Source: Apostichopus japonicus (taxonomy: Eukaryota > Echinodermata > Holothuroidea > Aspidochirotida > Stichopodidae). From it: DNA of 64,000 bases. The translations under genes were made by a program, and so were the position numbers. Shown piece by piece: positions 11,101 to 22,135 of the stretch. The stretch lies in the NCBI RefSeq assembly GCF_037975245.1, contig NC_092578.1, forward strand, positions 3,493,001 through 3,557,000, given 5' to 3'. Each line of letters opens with the position of its first letter. Within the stretch, counting starts at the first letter, position 1. Below the pieces are notes generated by a model. That model searched no databases. It was not told where the DNA came from and was given only the letters and a program-made list of their open reading frames with translations.

Positions 11101-14100
11101 GCCCAGTTGGGACACTTTATTTAATGCTAATACCACTCTATACTTTCCTTTCATATCATGCTTCCAAGCACTTGTACTGTCAGTATGCACAGTTCCTAAC
11201 CCTCATTCAAATAGACAACATTTTCAAACTGTCACTACACAGTGGTTTGAAGCATGACATGAAAACTGGCCAAATCAACAACGATTGTCGGGCCCAGGTT
11301 GGGCAATTCTTTGGGCAACAGATGAATATTCATCATGAGTTATTGTAAAAAAGGGTGTGGTGGGGGGGGAGGGTTACTTACAGTAGGTTGGGGTGGTATA
11401 TGAGATCGACAAGCAGTACAATTGGTGACAAATTCTATTTGCTGACATTAGCATTAACAAATTTTCTCTCTTTGTGATGTAAGATGTTTGCTATATAACT
11501 GTGTTAACTTTTACTTTCAAGAATCAAATATTGACTTTAATCACATGCTATTTTGTTCTCCTTTTCTACATGGCTATTGATACAGTCCATAAGTTTCATG
11601 GATTAAAAACTCCTCCTGTTAAATCCAGGTCAATAAATCAATGGTGCAAACTGGAGGGAACAGCAATACAAAAATCAAAAGAAGCAATACAAGTATATAC
11701 CAATTATAAACCATTCATGGAAATGCGGCCAAAAGGCACTTTCATAGTAAGCAAGCAGGCAAGCAATTCACAGGCCTAGCTCTGTTAACTGTGTCAATCT
11801 GCAATGGGGATTTGTGAAATCTCAAAGGCTGTGCCATTACAAACCTTATCCTACTCTTAAGTGTCCAAAATAAGGCCAAATTTTTTTTTTTTGGTTTTTG
11901 GGGGGGGGGGCTTGAGATGAATTTTGTGTCATTTTTGGCAACTTTGTTGTTTTGAAGGTCATTGATATTGCTAGAAAGGCTCATTTGCTTATATACCACA
12001 TACTGTAGTTAAACTAGCATGTTTTCCAAGCAGCTTTTAGTTTGACCAGCTTAGTAGATCTTCCAATTTACTTATGAACTTTAATGTCATTTTTTCTCCA
12101 TTCTTTTCTTCTTCTGTTATTTATAACAAGTTGAAGATTACAAGTTAAGCATTTTATTTAAAAATAAGAAGAAGAAAAAAACAACTCACGCTTGTTCAAA
12201 ACACAATATCTGTTGAACTAAAATTATAACATTAAATCAGACAAATTTTTTCGCTTATTATTATTATTACTACTACATGAAAAGGAAATTACCGTCGGCT
12301 TATAGCCTTGATTTCTCAATGAGAATATTAGCCTTACTGCTAAGTGGTTTTCCAGATTAGCACCATGTTCTTATGACTACTCAACTGGTAACATACATCA
12401 GTGTTACAGATTATTTTACACCAGTTCAAAATTTCTTATATAAATTCACACGTTATTTGCCACCTTGCTCAATTAACTAATTACTTAATTAGTTCCAAAC
12501 TTAACTCCCTACAGAGTCTACACCTTTGTGTTTACCATAGTTGACATAAAGGACAATTATTCCACACAAGTGAAAACCTGACATATCCTTCTATAAGCTG
12601 ACCCAACCTATCTACACGACCACTGTCCGTGAATGATAAAATGTTAATATATGTTCATAGTGTAACATGATACTTGTGGCATGTGTGCAAAAATAAAGGC
12701 ACAGTGAACATTTAACAGAACATGATCAAAACAAACGAATAAAACAAAACAAAAACAAAAACAGAATGATAAGAATAACAAGCTCTTACAAATAAGGTTA
12801 CACATGCATGGAGCTCTAGTAATAGACAAGCGTTGGATAAGACGGATGCAAGCACATGCAGTGGGGGTGGGGTGGGGGGTGGGGGAGGGAGGCATCCCAG
12901 GTTACGGGTAGCTTGTTTAGTCCTCCTCCAAGTGGTGGTATTGGCCGTCATCATCACGCTTCAGGCCTAAAACGGATGGAGGAAGTTAAAAGAAAAAAGA
13001 AAATAAATAAATAAACAGAACACCAATAGTTTAGATCAAGTCACCAAAACCCCCAGGGAGAATGCATGCTTGGTAGCCAAGAAATCATTGGTTTACTAAC
13101 TAATCGAGAATCTGCTATTCTACATCCCCAGGGAGGGGGTTGACAGATAAAGACCACGATGAAATTCATCCGAGAAACTTTCATACCATTTCACAAGTTT
13201 TGAGTCCCCACCACCTGAAAATGACAAACTTTTAGTCTTTTACCACCAAAAATTCCTAAATCCATTTTCCTTCAATAGTTGAGCAACTGCTATTAAACGC
13301 CTCCTTATGTGTGGCCCCTACTGTATGCCCGCTCATTATTGCCCCTGCTGTTTGCATTGTCACGTGTGCCCATTATGTAATGCCTTCTCGTGTGTGCCAC
13401 CCACTCATGTGCGCTTGGTTTATCCATGTCCACATTCTGCTCAGGATGAGACAGACGACTTCACAGTCGTTGCAACATGTTAATAAAACTGTTAGGAACT
13501 GAGAATGCCGGAACAAGAAAACTATCCTCACTGATGTATAAATTCTTTGTTTAGACTGATAAAAATGGGGTTAAGTAAAGCGGGGTTAATTAATTGCCAA
13601 ACAAAACAACACAAATAGAACAAAAATATGATGCTCATATTATTAAAAGTCATCACAAAGTATGAAGTGAGTGGTTAATTGAGAGATTAGACCAGTCCCG
13701 GGCATAAATAATATTATCTTGTGTGTCATCTTTATCATTCCGTGTCATTTGCCCTATCACCGACAATCACAAGCTTTTTTGAGATAACATCTACTCTAGT
13801 TCTACAAAGGGCACTGGTGATGCTCGCAGAGGAAATTAACAAGCAATGGTTGATCGTTTGGGGCAATAGTTTATGGGAACTTAAAATCTGCCATCAACAT
13901 TTTAGATTGATATAGTGGTGTGACCAACTGAATAGCAAGGGGGACATAGGATAGGCCGATAGGGGTGGCATGTTGGGGTAGGAAATTGTCCCTTAAGGAA
14001 AAGGCTATTTGGAAGTAATTGTATTTTGTCGGGCAGGATCTATTGGAGCCCTGGTAAGGATGGTGGAGTCGGGTGGGGAGCATTACCCCCTGTGCTACAT

Positions 14101-17100
14101 GGGAACAGGAGTCTGTACTGATTAAAAAGTGAATGTTTCATTTCTCAGGGGTTAAACTTCATACTCCTCTGATTTTGAAATATATAATAGGGAATAATTT
14201 GTGTTTTCAAATTTTACGTAGCAGTTCTGAAGGCTATGATTAATATACTATGGTTGCCTCTGTAAAAAAAAACACTGCTATACAATTTGACTATCTTGCG
14301 TAGCCTTTTGCAATGGGACACTGGATAAAATTATTCTCTGTATAGCTTTGTGGTTAAATTTTTTATTAAATTGAGCAATTTGCAACATTTTAAATTATTA
14401 AGCAAGTGCTGTACAATGGTAAACTGCTTGCTTTGAGTTTTGGAGAAAGATAAGCCAGAGATGAAATCAAAGAATATATTATCGTTGCGGTTAGAGGTTT
14501 TTAAATATCAGTGTTATCATTGTACAGTGTACTGGAGTGCTTGCTGCAAGCTTGTACATGGTATGCCAGCTACAAAGCCCAACCACAATACCTTGTATAA
14601 ACACTCAGCTTTCAAAGTTCCTCCAAACTTTCGCTGGAGTTTAAGCCTGAAAAGAATGAATCCCTGAGCCAATGAAATCCTTGAAACATTCAACATATTT
14701 TAATGTTAATTTAGGCGTTTCTACTTGACTTTGCTCTTCCCATCTATGGTTACTGTACTCTCATAGAACGTCGGAATGTGTTATACTTTTGATTAAATTT
14801 CAAAAGACAAGACTGTTTTACGGAAGCTAAATGCGCTGATGGTTGCTCCATTTTCTGGTATTATAGAGGTCAACAAACATGGATACCATATAACAAAGGC
14901 ATTATACCTAAGCTCTGTATTAGGATGGAGATAATGGAAATATTTTCTCACTGACTTGAACTTATTGGAAAACTTGCGTGTATCTGGATATGTTCCTCCT
15001 ACGGATCAGTCCCCAGTCGATACCAGAAAGATATCAAACCTTGTGTTTGATAGTGTGGCATCTTAGCAATGTTCTGTAGTTAACTGTACAACTACCTCTA
15101 TAGTAAACCTTTGTAAATAGCATGCAGCATGCATACATGTGGTTTTAAAAGTCAGGCCGTGCTATGAAAGAGTGTCGACGAACAAAGGGGATATTTTGTT
15201 AACAGAGGGTGTTGTGTACATGGGATGGGTAGACATGCCTACTGAACATATAATAGAGGGTGACAACATTAGTAGGCCTTGTTAAGTACTATTATGGAAT
15301 ATATTCATCACATAAAACCCAATGGAAGGATTCAGACCGCCCAGAAGTGTACTTTAAAATGTCCGTATTAGATCTACAGTATTATAAAATCTTAAGAAAA
15401 CAACTACAGTAGTTGGATTGTACAACGCACAGAATAAAACGTTGATATTCTGTATCAATCGTAAAGAGGATTTCAAGCAGGAAAGTCAAACTGCTCCGGA
15501 ACTCAGGAAGCTGTCTGCCCAATGCCATGTTAAAAGCTCAGCAAGCACAGGGCACGTATGGTATCGTCGATTCCGCCACAAAGGGTGAACGAAACGTTTT
15601 ACTACGACGCACAGAATCGTGGAACAAGGTTTTCATGGGAACTAGTAAATTTCATTAATTCTGCTCAAAGTAATGTTGTCATCTTCTTATGTACCCCAAT
15701 ACAAGGACACTATGACTTCAAAAGCAGTTAATGGAATTTATAGCATACACCTTGAAAACATTTTGGTACAGTAATGATTGATGTCAACGATAGTCCAAAT
15801 GACAGTCAAAGATGCAAGTCTTTCAGGAAATTTTTTTTTAGTTTTTGATCAGTCCTTACAGAGATTAGCATACAGTGTTTTATTAGACAAAGGAACCTCT
15901 AAAGACAATCAAAGCAGATTTTCAAGTTTGCTTCCCACTTTTCAATCTACAGCCACCCTCTTGTACTTGTGTCTTCATTTGACATTCACCATCACCAGCA
16001 GCTTGAGTACCTTTTACGATTGTCCCAAAGCCTCTTCTAGGTCATTTGCTTGCCTTTTTTGTATTTGATTTGGAAAAATTCCATCACTGAAATTTATATC
16101 GTCACTTTTGATACTTATATTTTTGGTTACTGCATGTCTTTGTTGTACGATTCTTACAGGTGACCATATCTGTGAACACTCCTACAACTGAAACTTATAC
16201 TTAGGTCAAAGGGCAATCAGTATGTAGTGCAGTAGCTTTAACCAATCTGACCAATTATCGGTAAAGATCGGTTTCAGTTTGAAGTGACGAGAAGCGGTCC
16301 AGGCCTCTACTGACAGCAGTGCAAGAACAGTACGTATTACAAACAGAAGTTGAAAAGTGCCTTCACAATCTACTGTACTTTGGGTGGTGCAAAATGTTCC
16401 CTTCAAAGCTACAGAACGTTTTGGCAAATTTTTTACTTCTGAGCTTTAAACGTAAGATGTCGTTTGCTGTCAATGAGACAAAAGAAAAGGCTATTTCAGT
16501 GCAGTTCACATCCTTTCCGTGTTCCATGGGAATCGTGTGAATGGATGTACGTAATTTAATTGTATATTGATATGGTGATGAACTACCACTGACCTCAGAC
16601 GGTGAGTTGTATATTACTGTACGAGAGTTTCCTTGTTGGACCTTGGACAACGTCAACAAATGACTGTCCAAGGGTCAAAGTTGGAAGACAAATATATAGT
16701 GGGAGATGTGCCCGAGTGCTGTTGGTGTATATCAACTGTTTGTCCCCTTCCTCGGACAAGTTCAACAATACTTTTGGTTGTACCAGGGGAGACGCAGGCA
16801 TGTCAGCGTCGATGGAAGATCTCAAAACGTTCAGCCCCGACATTCCCAAGATAAAATTACTTGTGTTAGTACACACTATGGACTGAGACAAATAGGGGTT
16901 ATCAATTTGCAACCGACGAGGAAATGAGGAAAGTTAAAACCGTGTCGGGTACTCACCATATTTTCGTCTGATTTCATCGTTCTTTGCTTGCCGTTCAGCT
17001 TTCCTGTAAGAATGAGAGTAAGAAAAAAATGTTATGCCAGGGTTAGAATAGAATGAAACGTTACGTTAACACAATTCCTTTCTCTGCTTTAGGCGTGTGC

Positions 17101-20100
17101 TCGTTGCTGTGCTCAGTGGGACTCTTTGTATTAATAATAATTAATAATCAGGCACTGGCAGTTATATTTACGACGCATAGGTGACGCATAAGTGACGCAT
17201 AGGCGACGCATAGGCATTTACGACGCATAGGCGACCACAAATGAGGGAGAAACCCGCAAGGATTTCTGGATGCTTGCTCACTGTAAAGAGTTGTGGCCCG
17301 TGGATTGTATAAAAAATTTCCCACCAGCCTGGCCCACAAGATCCATTGAGTACCCACTCCAGCAGATAATGTACAGAAGGTATTTTTAGCAGACGACTCC
17401 AGCAAAGACAAGTCCACTTAATCCTGATTTAAATTAAATAGATTTGATCGGGAAGGCCCCACATCATGGGTGACAGATATCTGTCCCTATAGTTTTATCT
17501 ACAACACCTCTTTGATGCCACCAATTACTTGCCTCTGGTCTTGTTTCATTTGCCTCTCAGACTTCTTCCTCTCCTCTTTGGCATCATCCTTGGCCCATCT
17601 AGAAATTGATGAGGAAGGGGGGAGGGGAACAGAGAAAAGAAATACCTCTAAATTAATAAGGATCAGACAGTAACATAAACTTTAGACAATCACTTTTGCC
17701 TCGAAATAGAGCTAAATTCTATAAAATATGTTAGTAAAGTACACAAATAATCGTTCGGTGATAAGAATTATTTTCTTGAGTCATTCACTCAAAACTTGAC
17801 GATGTCGATCTCCAAATGACTCACGTACTGTGACTGGAAAACCCTGCCACACGACGAGCAGGTTTATGTGTGTATTTTTATCTGTGCAGCTTTGTGTGTT
17901 ACTGTATATATTCAACACTACTGTACATGTCAAACATGACACCCACCACTAGATTCATCTATCAAATAACAAAAGTAATTAAATTTCCTGTTTTAATGTG
18001 AATAGGAGACTAGTGTGCCGTTTCCGCAATGTAAAGCAGACACTTTTCAGTGACTGTCGGCAATGCGACAACAGTCATGGAATAGTTTATTATATGGTTT
18101 TAGCATGTCAGTTGCTTTGCAGTTCTGCCCATTTCCCACACAATTGCAAGGACGATTGTTCTTTTGTGGGTACACCAAAGACAGTCCTCTTTTCTTTTTC
18201 TTTTTGGATCATCATTCTATGACCGACAAATTTCAAGTCTCAAAAATGTACAACAACTGCAAAGACCAAATTATTCCAAGATTTTCCGGTCAATTTTGCA
18301 CATTAGCATAAATCTAAAATTGATTTAAATTGATTGAGCAGTTCTCGCTCCTTATTACAGACATCTTTGGGAAGCTGAACATATTGTAACTGTTGACTAT
18401 TTGTGTTCCTTCTTGGACAAAAGGAGATATTTTGAAAGACCTGTTACGGAAACCTTCCCAAAGGATTAAACAGCTGAGAGAATCGTGTAAGAGGTGCAAA
18501 TATCGTCGTTAACAGAGAGCGTCAACTGTACTTGAAATAATCTACGTTAATACCGCAATAAAGCTGTCCTGTAAACACTTTATGTTTTGGCTACTTCTGA
18601 TACTGCCCTTGTATCCATTAATCATTAGCAAAATGTGTGAAAAGTGGAACCCTTTCAAGAACATGTTGTCAAAGCTTTGTCATTTATTAAGTAACCCATT
18701 CATATCACCAACGGCGCTGAGGATATTAATTCCGACACATTACATCCTGTCATTTATGATAACTACATGCAGCAAATACAGTAGCTTCATAAAAAATAAA
18801 AATAAATTAATACATATCCTTCTTGCAGCTCAGGTTAATAAAAATTAAACAGAAAAGCATACATGACAAGTCAAAAGAGAAAATTATTTAAATGCCGGCC
18901 AGCAAAATTGATGCTTTCAAACCATGAGTCTACAGTGTGGGACTATGGGTGCACCATACAGTAGTGCAGTCTAGGGCAACAACATAACTAACAGAACAGC
19001 AAGTAGCCTTGTTGTATACCTTATTAGCATTAAAGTCACAAAGTTATGTATCATAGTTGACATCTCACAGAAATCATTCCTTTATTTATTCTGCTAGATA
19101 AGGGTCAAGAGTGTACTGCAACCTGCTCATAGCAAACTGACCTTAGCCCAGCTAATATCAACAGTACAATCATGTGCAAGTCACAGAATTTTGTTTGTGT
19201 TAAGTGACAAATATATTTATTATCTACTGTAGCTAATTAATCCTTTTGGAGCTTCACAAAATATTCTCAAAATGTCCACATAAAATTCTACCAAACCATG
19301 GATTATGTGGTTATGCAACAAGAGACCCTAAAGGGGGCATATAAATGAGGGATGAACATTTCATACTTGTCCCCCCCCACCCCCTAGCCCTCCATGGCCA
19401 AGGGGTACAACTTACTTTCTCCTCTGCCTCCCACTGGGTCCTCGACAGTAGCAGCAGTATAGTACACAGCAAGAACAGCTCAGCAGAAGAGCACCAGCGA
19501 TGGTTCCCATGGCAATGAGTAAGGCTTTGTAATTCACTGAGAGAAGTTCAAAATCAAAACAATGCTTACTACAAGTTCAGATCGTTCCATATTCATTTTC
19601 CTAGTAAAGAAAGCCTTGACTTGAGAGGACTGTGATCATTGAAATCCAGAAACAATGAACTTTTATACCATAACATTTTATATAATGTATTGCAGTCATG
19701 ACATCAATGTTTTTAAAGTAAGAGAAAGTCTTATTTAGGCTGGTTATTGCAAATGATATCTGGAGGCAGAGGCTCATATGATATGGATATATTTTTCCCG
19801 CAGATATTGAAATATCACAACACCACCAATACAGACTGAATATTGGGGGGGGGGGACATTTCCTAAGACTTTGTTTGTAGGCTGTCTGCTGTACACCATC
19901 CTTATGAAAACACAGGTATGACCATCCAACATCACACTACAATTTTTCATTTTTATATTTTTTGGAATTTTATTTTTTGGGAATCACCTTGTTAACGAAC
20001 CGTGTAACTATGCAGTCATATTTCAGTATTTTACTATGTCAAAAGACCTTTATCTTTCAGGTAATTTGGAACGTGCAATCGATTAGTGTTTTACAGTAAT

Positions 20101-22135
20101 TCGGGTGAACTCGATGCTACGGTAATTATTCTGTACATATGTTACTACACTCACCCACACATGTCCCCCATCTCGATTGGCTAAGGTCGCAATCCTCGGC
20201 TCTAGGGATGATGTGTTTTTTGGGATAGTCCATACATTTGTTATCAGTGTAACAGAATATACACTAGTGAACAAAGATAGAAAGAGGAATGCAACTGACA
20301 GTATGCAGATGTACATGTTGTCAACTTTAATTTCTTGGCATATATACTGTAGAACTCTAAATGTAAAGTAATGATGCTTGATGCAAAAAAGGAGAAAGAA
20401 CTTTGCTAAAGATCTATGAAATTGGAACATAAGAATAGGTATTTAAGTTGGTGGAATTGCTATTAAACCAGATGATACACACATGCTGTAGAAATTAACT
20501 AATACACTGTACAAAGCTAGTTTCATTCCTCTGCTGCTTAATGGCCCGGACGTCTAACTTCGCTGAAGCAAAGAATCACTGCGTTGACACCTCTTTAGAA
20601 TTCAAAATCGAAACATTATCACACAGTAGCATGTTGAGCTAATACTACCTGGTCATTTTCAAACCTAAATTTTGAAAAGTAATAACACCAATGAACAGCG
20701 ATTTACTTTGGATATTTAGGCGCTATATTAATTTTTTATATTCGTTACAACAACAAAAAAGTTACTGTCACAACAGTCAAAACTGTCACAACAGTACTGT
20801 ACTTATCGACAGTTAAATTAGAGCGAAGGAGTCTGTGACCAGAGCAGTCACATTTAACTTCCATGGAAATGGTTAAACAATGAACAGCATTTTAACACTG
20901 AATCCCAGATGCATAATAACATCATGCAATCTTACAGAATTACAAAGTGATGACCATGCTGCATCATGAGCTAATCTACAAGATTCTTTGCTCACACTTT
21001 GCAGGAAAATGAAAGGTACGGAAATGGACTCTTACAGTTACAATACTTGGCTAATACTTACGCTAACGTTTCCGACGCATTCGTCACATGTTGTATAGTC
21101 TACACAGGCTGTTAAAAGAGAAATCAGAGAAATAAAAAAATTAAAAATGAATACATTTGACAATCACAATAAACACTTTCAAAGAAACCCACATTAAAAC
21201 ATTTCAATCGGAATAACAATGTTCAACACAACTAGACTCTAGGTCTACAATGGGCCTACAAAATACCTATGAGCTCATTAAGGATAAATTACACAGTTCA
21301 CAGGCGGTAAAGCACTATTGTATGGCGGAAAGAGCACATTATTGATGGTGTACTGTAGGCCTATATAAATATTGCTTTGCTTCACAATACCTAGGCCCGC
21401 AAAATCCACAAAATTGGTCATTTAAATCAACGATCAGAATCGGTCTTAATAAATAATCAACTTTAATTAATTCGATTTATTCCACCAACTATATTATATA
21501 TTTCAAGACAGTGTAGCGACTCTTACAAACTTACAATAAACTATTAAATCAACATGTACATTAAAGACTGTGTATCCATTTTCCAATCTTTTCTTAACTA
21601 CGTACAATTCAGTCTATCCAAGCGAACCGTCACATTTTGAAGACGGTATACCTATCCTTCCACGCGAATCAAAGAAAATTTCACCAATACATTCCTGTGT
21701 AAAATCCATTCCTAAAATGTACTTTTCCGCCATACGTTTTGATCCTTTCCGCCATGGCGGTTTGTACCTTTGGCGGAATGGTATGGAACCTGGCCTGAAG
21801 GCCTAGCCTATACCATCATGAATGAATTGTTTTGCAAAATTCTCAATGTCATGTTGTAAATAAACCATGAAGTACCTACTTTAACAACTTATTGTGATAC
21901 TGATAATAACGTTACTGATAATCAGTTATGCAATATCAATGATAGTCTTCTAAGTTGTAAAATACGTAGGCTAGGCCTAACCGTTGCCTAATTTTGGCCT
22001 AATGTACGACAACACACCAAACAACTTACACTTCAGCATTGGAGTTGGTGTGCCTGTTGTTGTTGATGGTGCCCCGTTGGTTAAAATCAGCAAAAATCCA
22101 CCCAAAAGGGCTACTGAACACAGATAAGCGTTCAT
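8074..22135 (-). CDS. PTTG1IP: PTTG1IP (PBF) homologue, type I membrane protein, complete gene
   Basis: Coding exons in transcript order are 22135-22030, 21108-21062, 20263-20155, 19536-19416, 17598-17533, 17003-16957, then either 12966-12917 (181 aa) or 8141-8074 (187 aa). All phases join without a stop. Human PTTG1IP is about 180 aa; it binds securin (PTTG1) and aids its nuclear entry. Layout seen: signal peptide about residues 1-22; a Thr/Pro linker; a PSI-type domain with eight Cys at 37, 43, 46, 52, 55, 61, 76 and 86 and the family landmarks CVGNVSCIFC and SRWGTC; a transmembrane helix about 92-114 followed by a Cys-rich juxtamembrane stretch; and a charged helix with NDEIRRKYG. That last motif matches the vertebrate HDEIRKKYG and is diagnostic. 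Oddities are a GC-AG intron after exon 5 and two alternative acidic tails. No serious alternative identity was found. Confidence 0.92.
8142..12916. other. Interval between the two PTTG1IP last exons (intron / 3' UTR)
   Basis: For isoform A this is 3' UTR and flank; for isoform B it is the rest of a long last intron. Contents are a T9-G15 run at 8502-8525, C-rich tracts at 9369-9435 and 10020-10070, a T12 and G10 region at 11880-11911, and A+T-rich sequence. An 80-codon minus-strand frame at 9089-9337 follows a TACAG but lacks family resemblance. Confidence 0.4.
12917..12966 (-). CDS. PTTG1IP: PTTG1IP last exon, version A (proximal)
   Basis: After a GTTTTAG acceptor, G|GC joins exon 6 in phase 1 and gives KYG-LKRDDDGQYHHLEED-stop (TAA at 12917-12919). 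The tail holds YHHL, a possible YxxPhi sorting motif comparable in position to YARF of the human protein. An AATAAA on this strand occurs at about 12153-12158. Confidence 0.85.
12967..16956. other. PTTG1IP intron 6
   Basis: Mostly unique sequence. A denser cluster of overlapping open frames on both strands lies at 16595-16927, about 30 bp from exon 6; no motif was recognised in any of them. Confidence 0.5.
16957..17003 (-). CDS. PTTG1IP: PTTG1IP exon 6: family signature NDEIRRKY
   Basis: Encodes KAERQAKNDEIRRKY followed by a split Gly. The acceptor is CTTACAG and the donor G|GTGAGT, phase 1. It matches the conserved RHDEIRKKYG end of vertebrate PTTG1IP. Confidence 0.93.
17169..17233. repeat. 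Short tandem repeat of GACGCATAGG words
   Basis: Five to six copies of a 10-12 bp word (CGACGCATAGG, TGACGCATAAG, CGACGCATAGG) with one interruption, in PTTG1IP intron 5. Each copy contains GACGCA; two read TGACGCA, a CRE-like half site. Confidence 0.75.
17533..17598 (-). CDS. PTTG1IP: PTTG1IP exon 5 with non-canonical GC donor
   Basis: WAKDDAKEERKKSERQMKQD is the cytoplasmic charged helix. The frame into exon 6 is kept only if the intron starts at GCAAGT (17532-17527), the consensus of GC-AG introns. A GT donor four bases downstream (GTAATT) would shift the frame and reach TGA at the third codon of exon 6. Confidence 0.82.
17599..19415. other. PTTG1IP intron 4
   Basis: No repeat family or exon recognised; open frames at 17998-18311 and 18582-18848 lack supporting signals. 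Confidence 0.45.
19416..19536 (-). CDS. PTTG1IP: PTTG1IP exon 4: transmembrane segment
   Basis: NYKALLIAMGTIAGALLLSC is the membrane helix and is followed by alternating Cys (CCVLYCCYC) and a basic stop-transfer run. It aligns with the VNFEALIITMSVVGG region of the human protein. The donor AA|GTAAGT leaves phase 2. Confidence 0.92.
19537..20154. other. PTTG1IP intron 3
   Basis: Unique sequence with a G10 tract at about 19844-19854; nothing else recognised. Confidence 0.45.
20155..20263 (-). CDS. PTTG1IP: PTTG1IP exon 3: second half of PSI domain
   Basis: Begins CIFCYTDNKCMDYP and ends SRWGTCV, against a CLWCNTNKACLDYP-type stretch and RWGVCW in the human protein. It holds five of the eight PSI cysteines. 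The acceptor is CACTAG and the donor G|GTGAGT, phase 1. The longer open frame in another phase here is a shadow. Confidence 0.92.
20264..21061. other. PTTG1IP intron 2
   Basis: Contains a duplicated GTCACAACAGT word near 20765-20800; otherwise nothing recognised. Confidence 0.45.
21062..21108 (-). CDS. PTTG1IP: PTTG1IP exon 2: first half of PSI domain
   Basis: Encodes CVDYTTCDECVGNVS between an AACAG acceptor and the donor AGC|GTAAGT. It supplies Cys 37, 43 and 46 and leaves phase 0. It matches the C-x5-C-x2-C start of the family PSI domain. Confidence 0.9.
21109..22029. other. PTTG1IP intron 1
   Basis: No exon seen. The plus-strand frame at 21570-21806 has no splice context. Confidence 0.45.
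22030..22135 (-). CDS. PTTG1IP: PTTG1IP exon 1: start and signal peptide
   Basis: ATG at 22135-22133 opens MNAYLCSVALLGGFLLILTN, a typical signal peptide, then a Thr/Pro linker ending MLK. The donor is T|GTAAGT, phase 1. No in-frame upstream ATG is close, and the hydrophobic N terminus fixes the start. Confidence 0.9.

Noticed and set aside
20083-20430. 115-codon minus-strand frame as an independent gene
   Set aside because: It overlaps PTTG1IP exon 3 in another frame; the cysteine pattern and RWGTC landmark identify the real frame.
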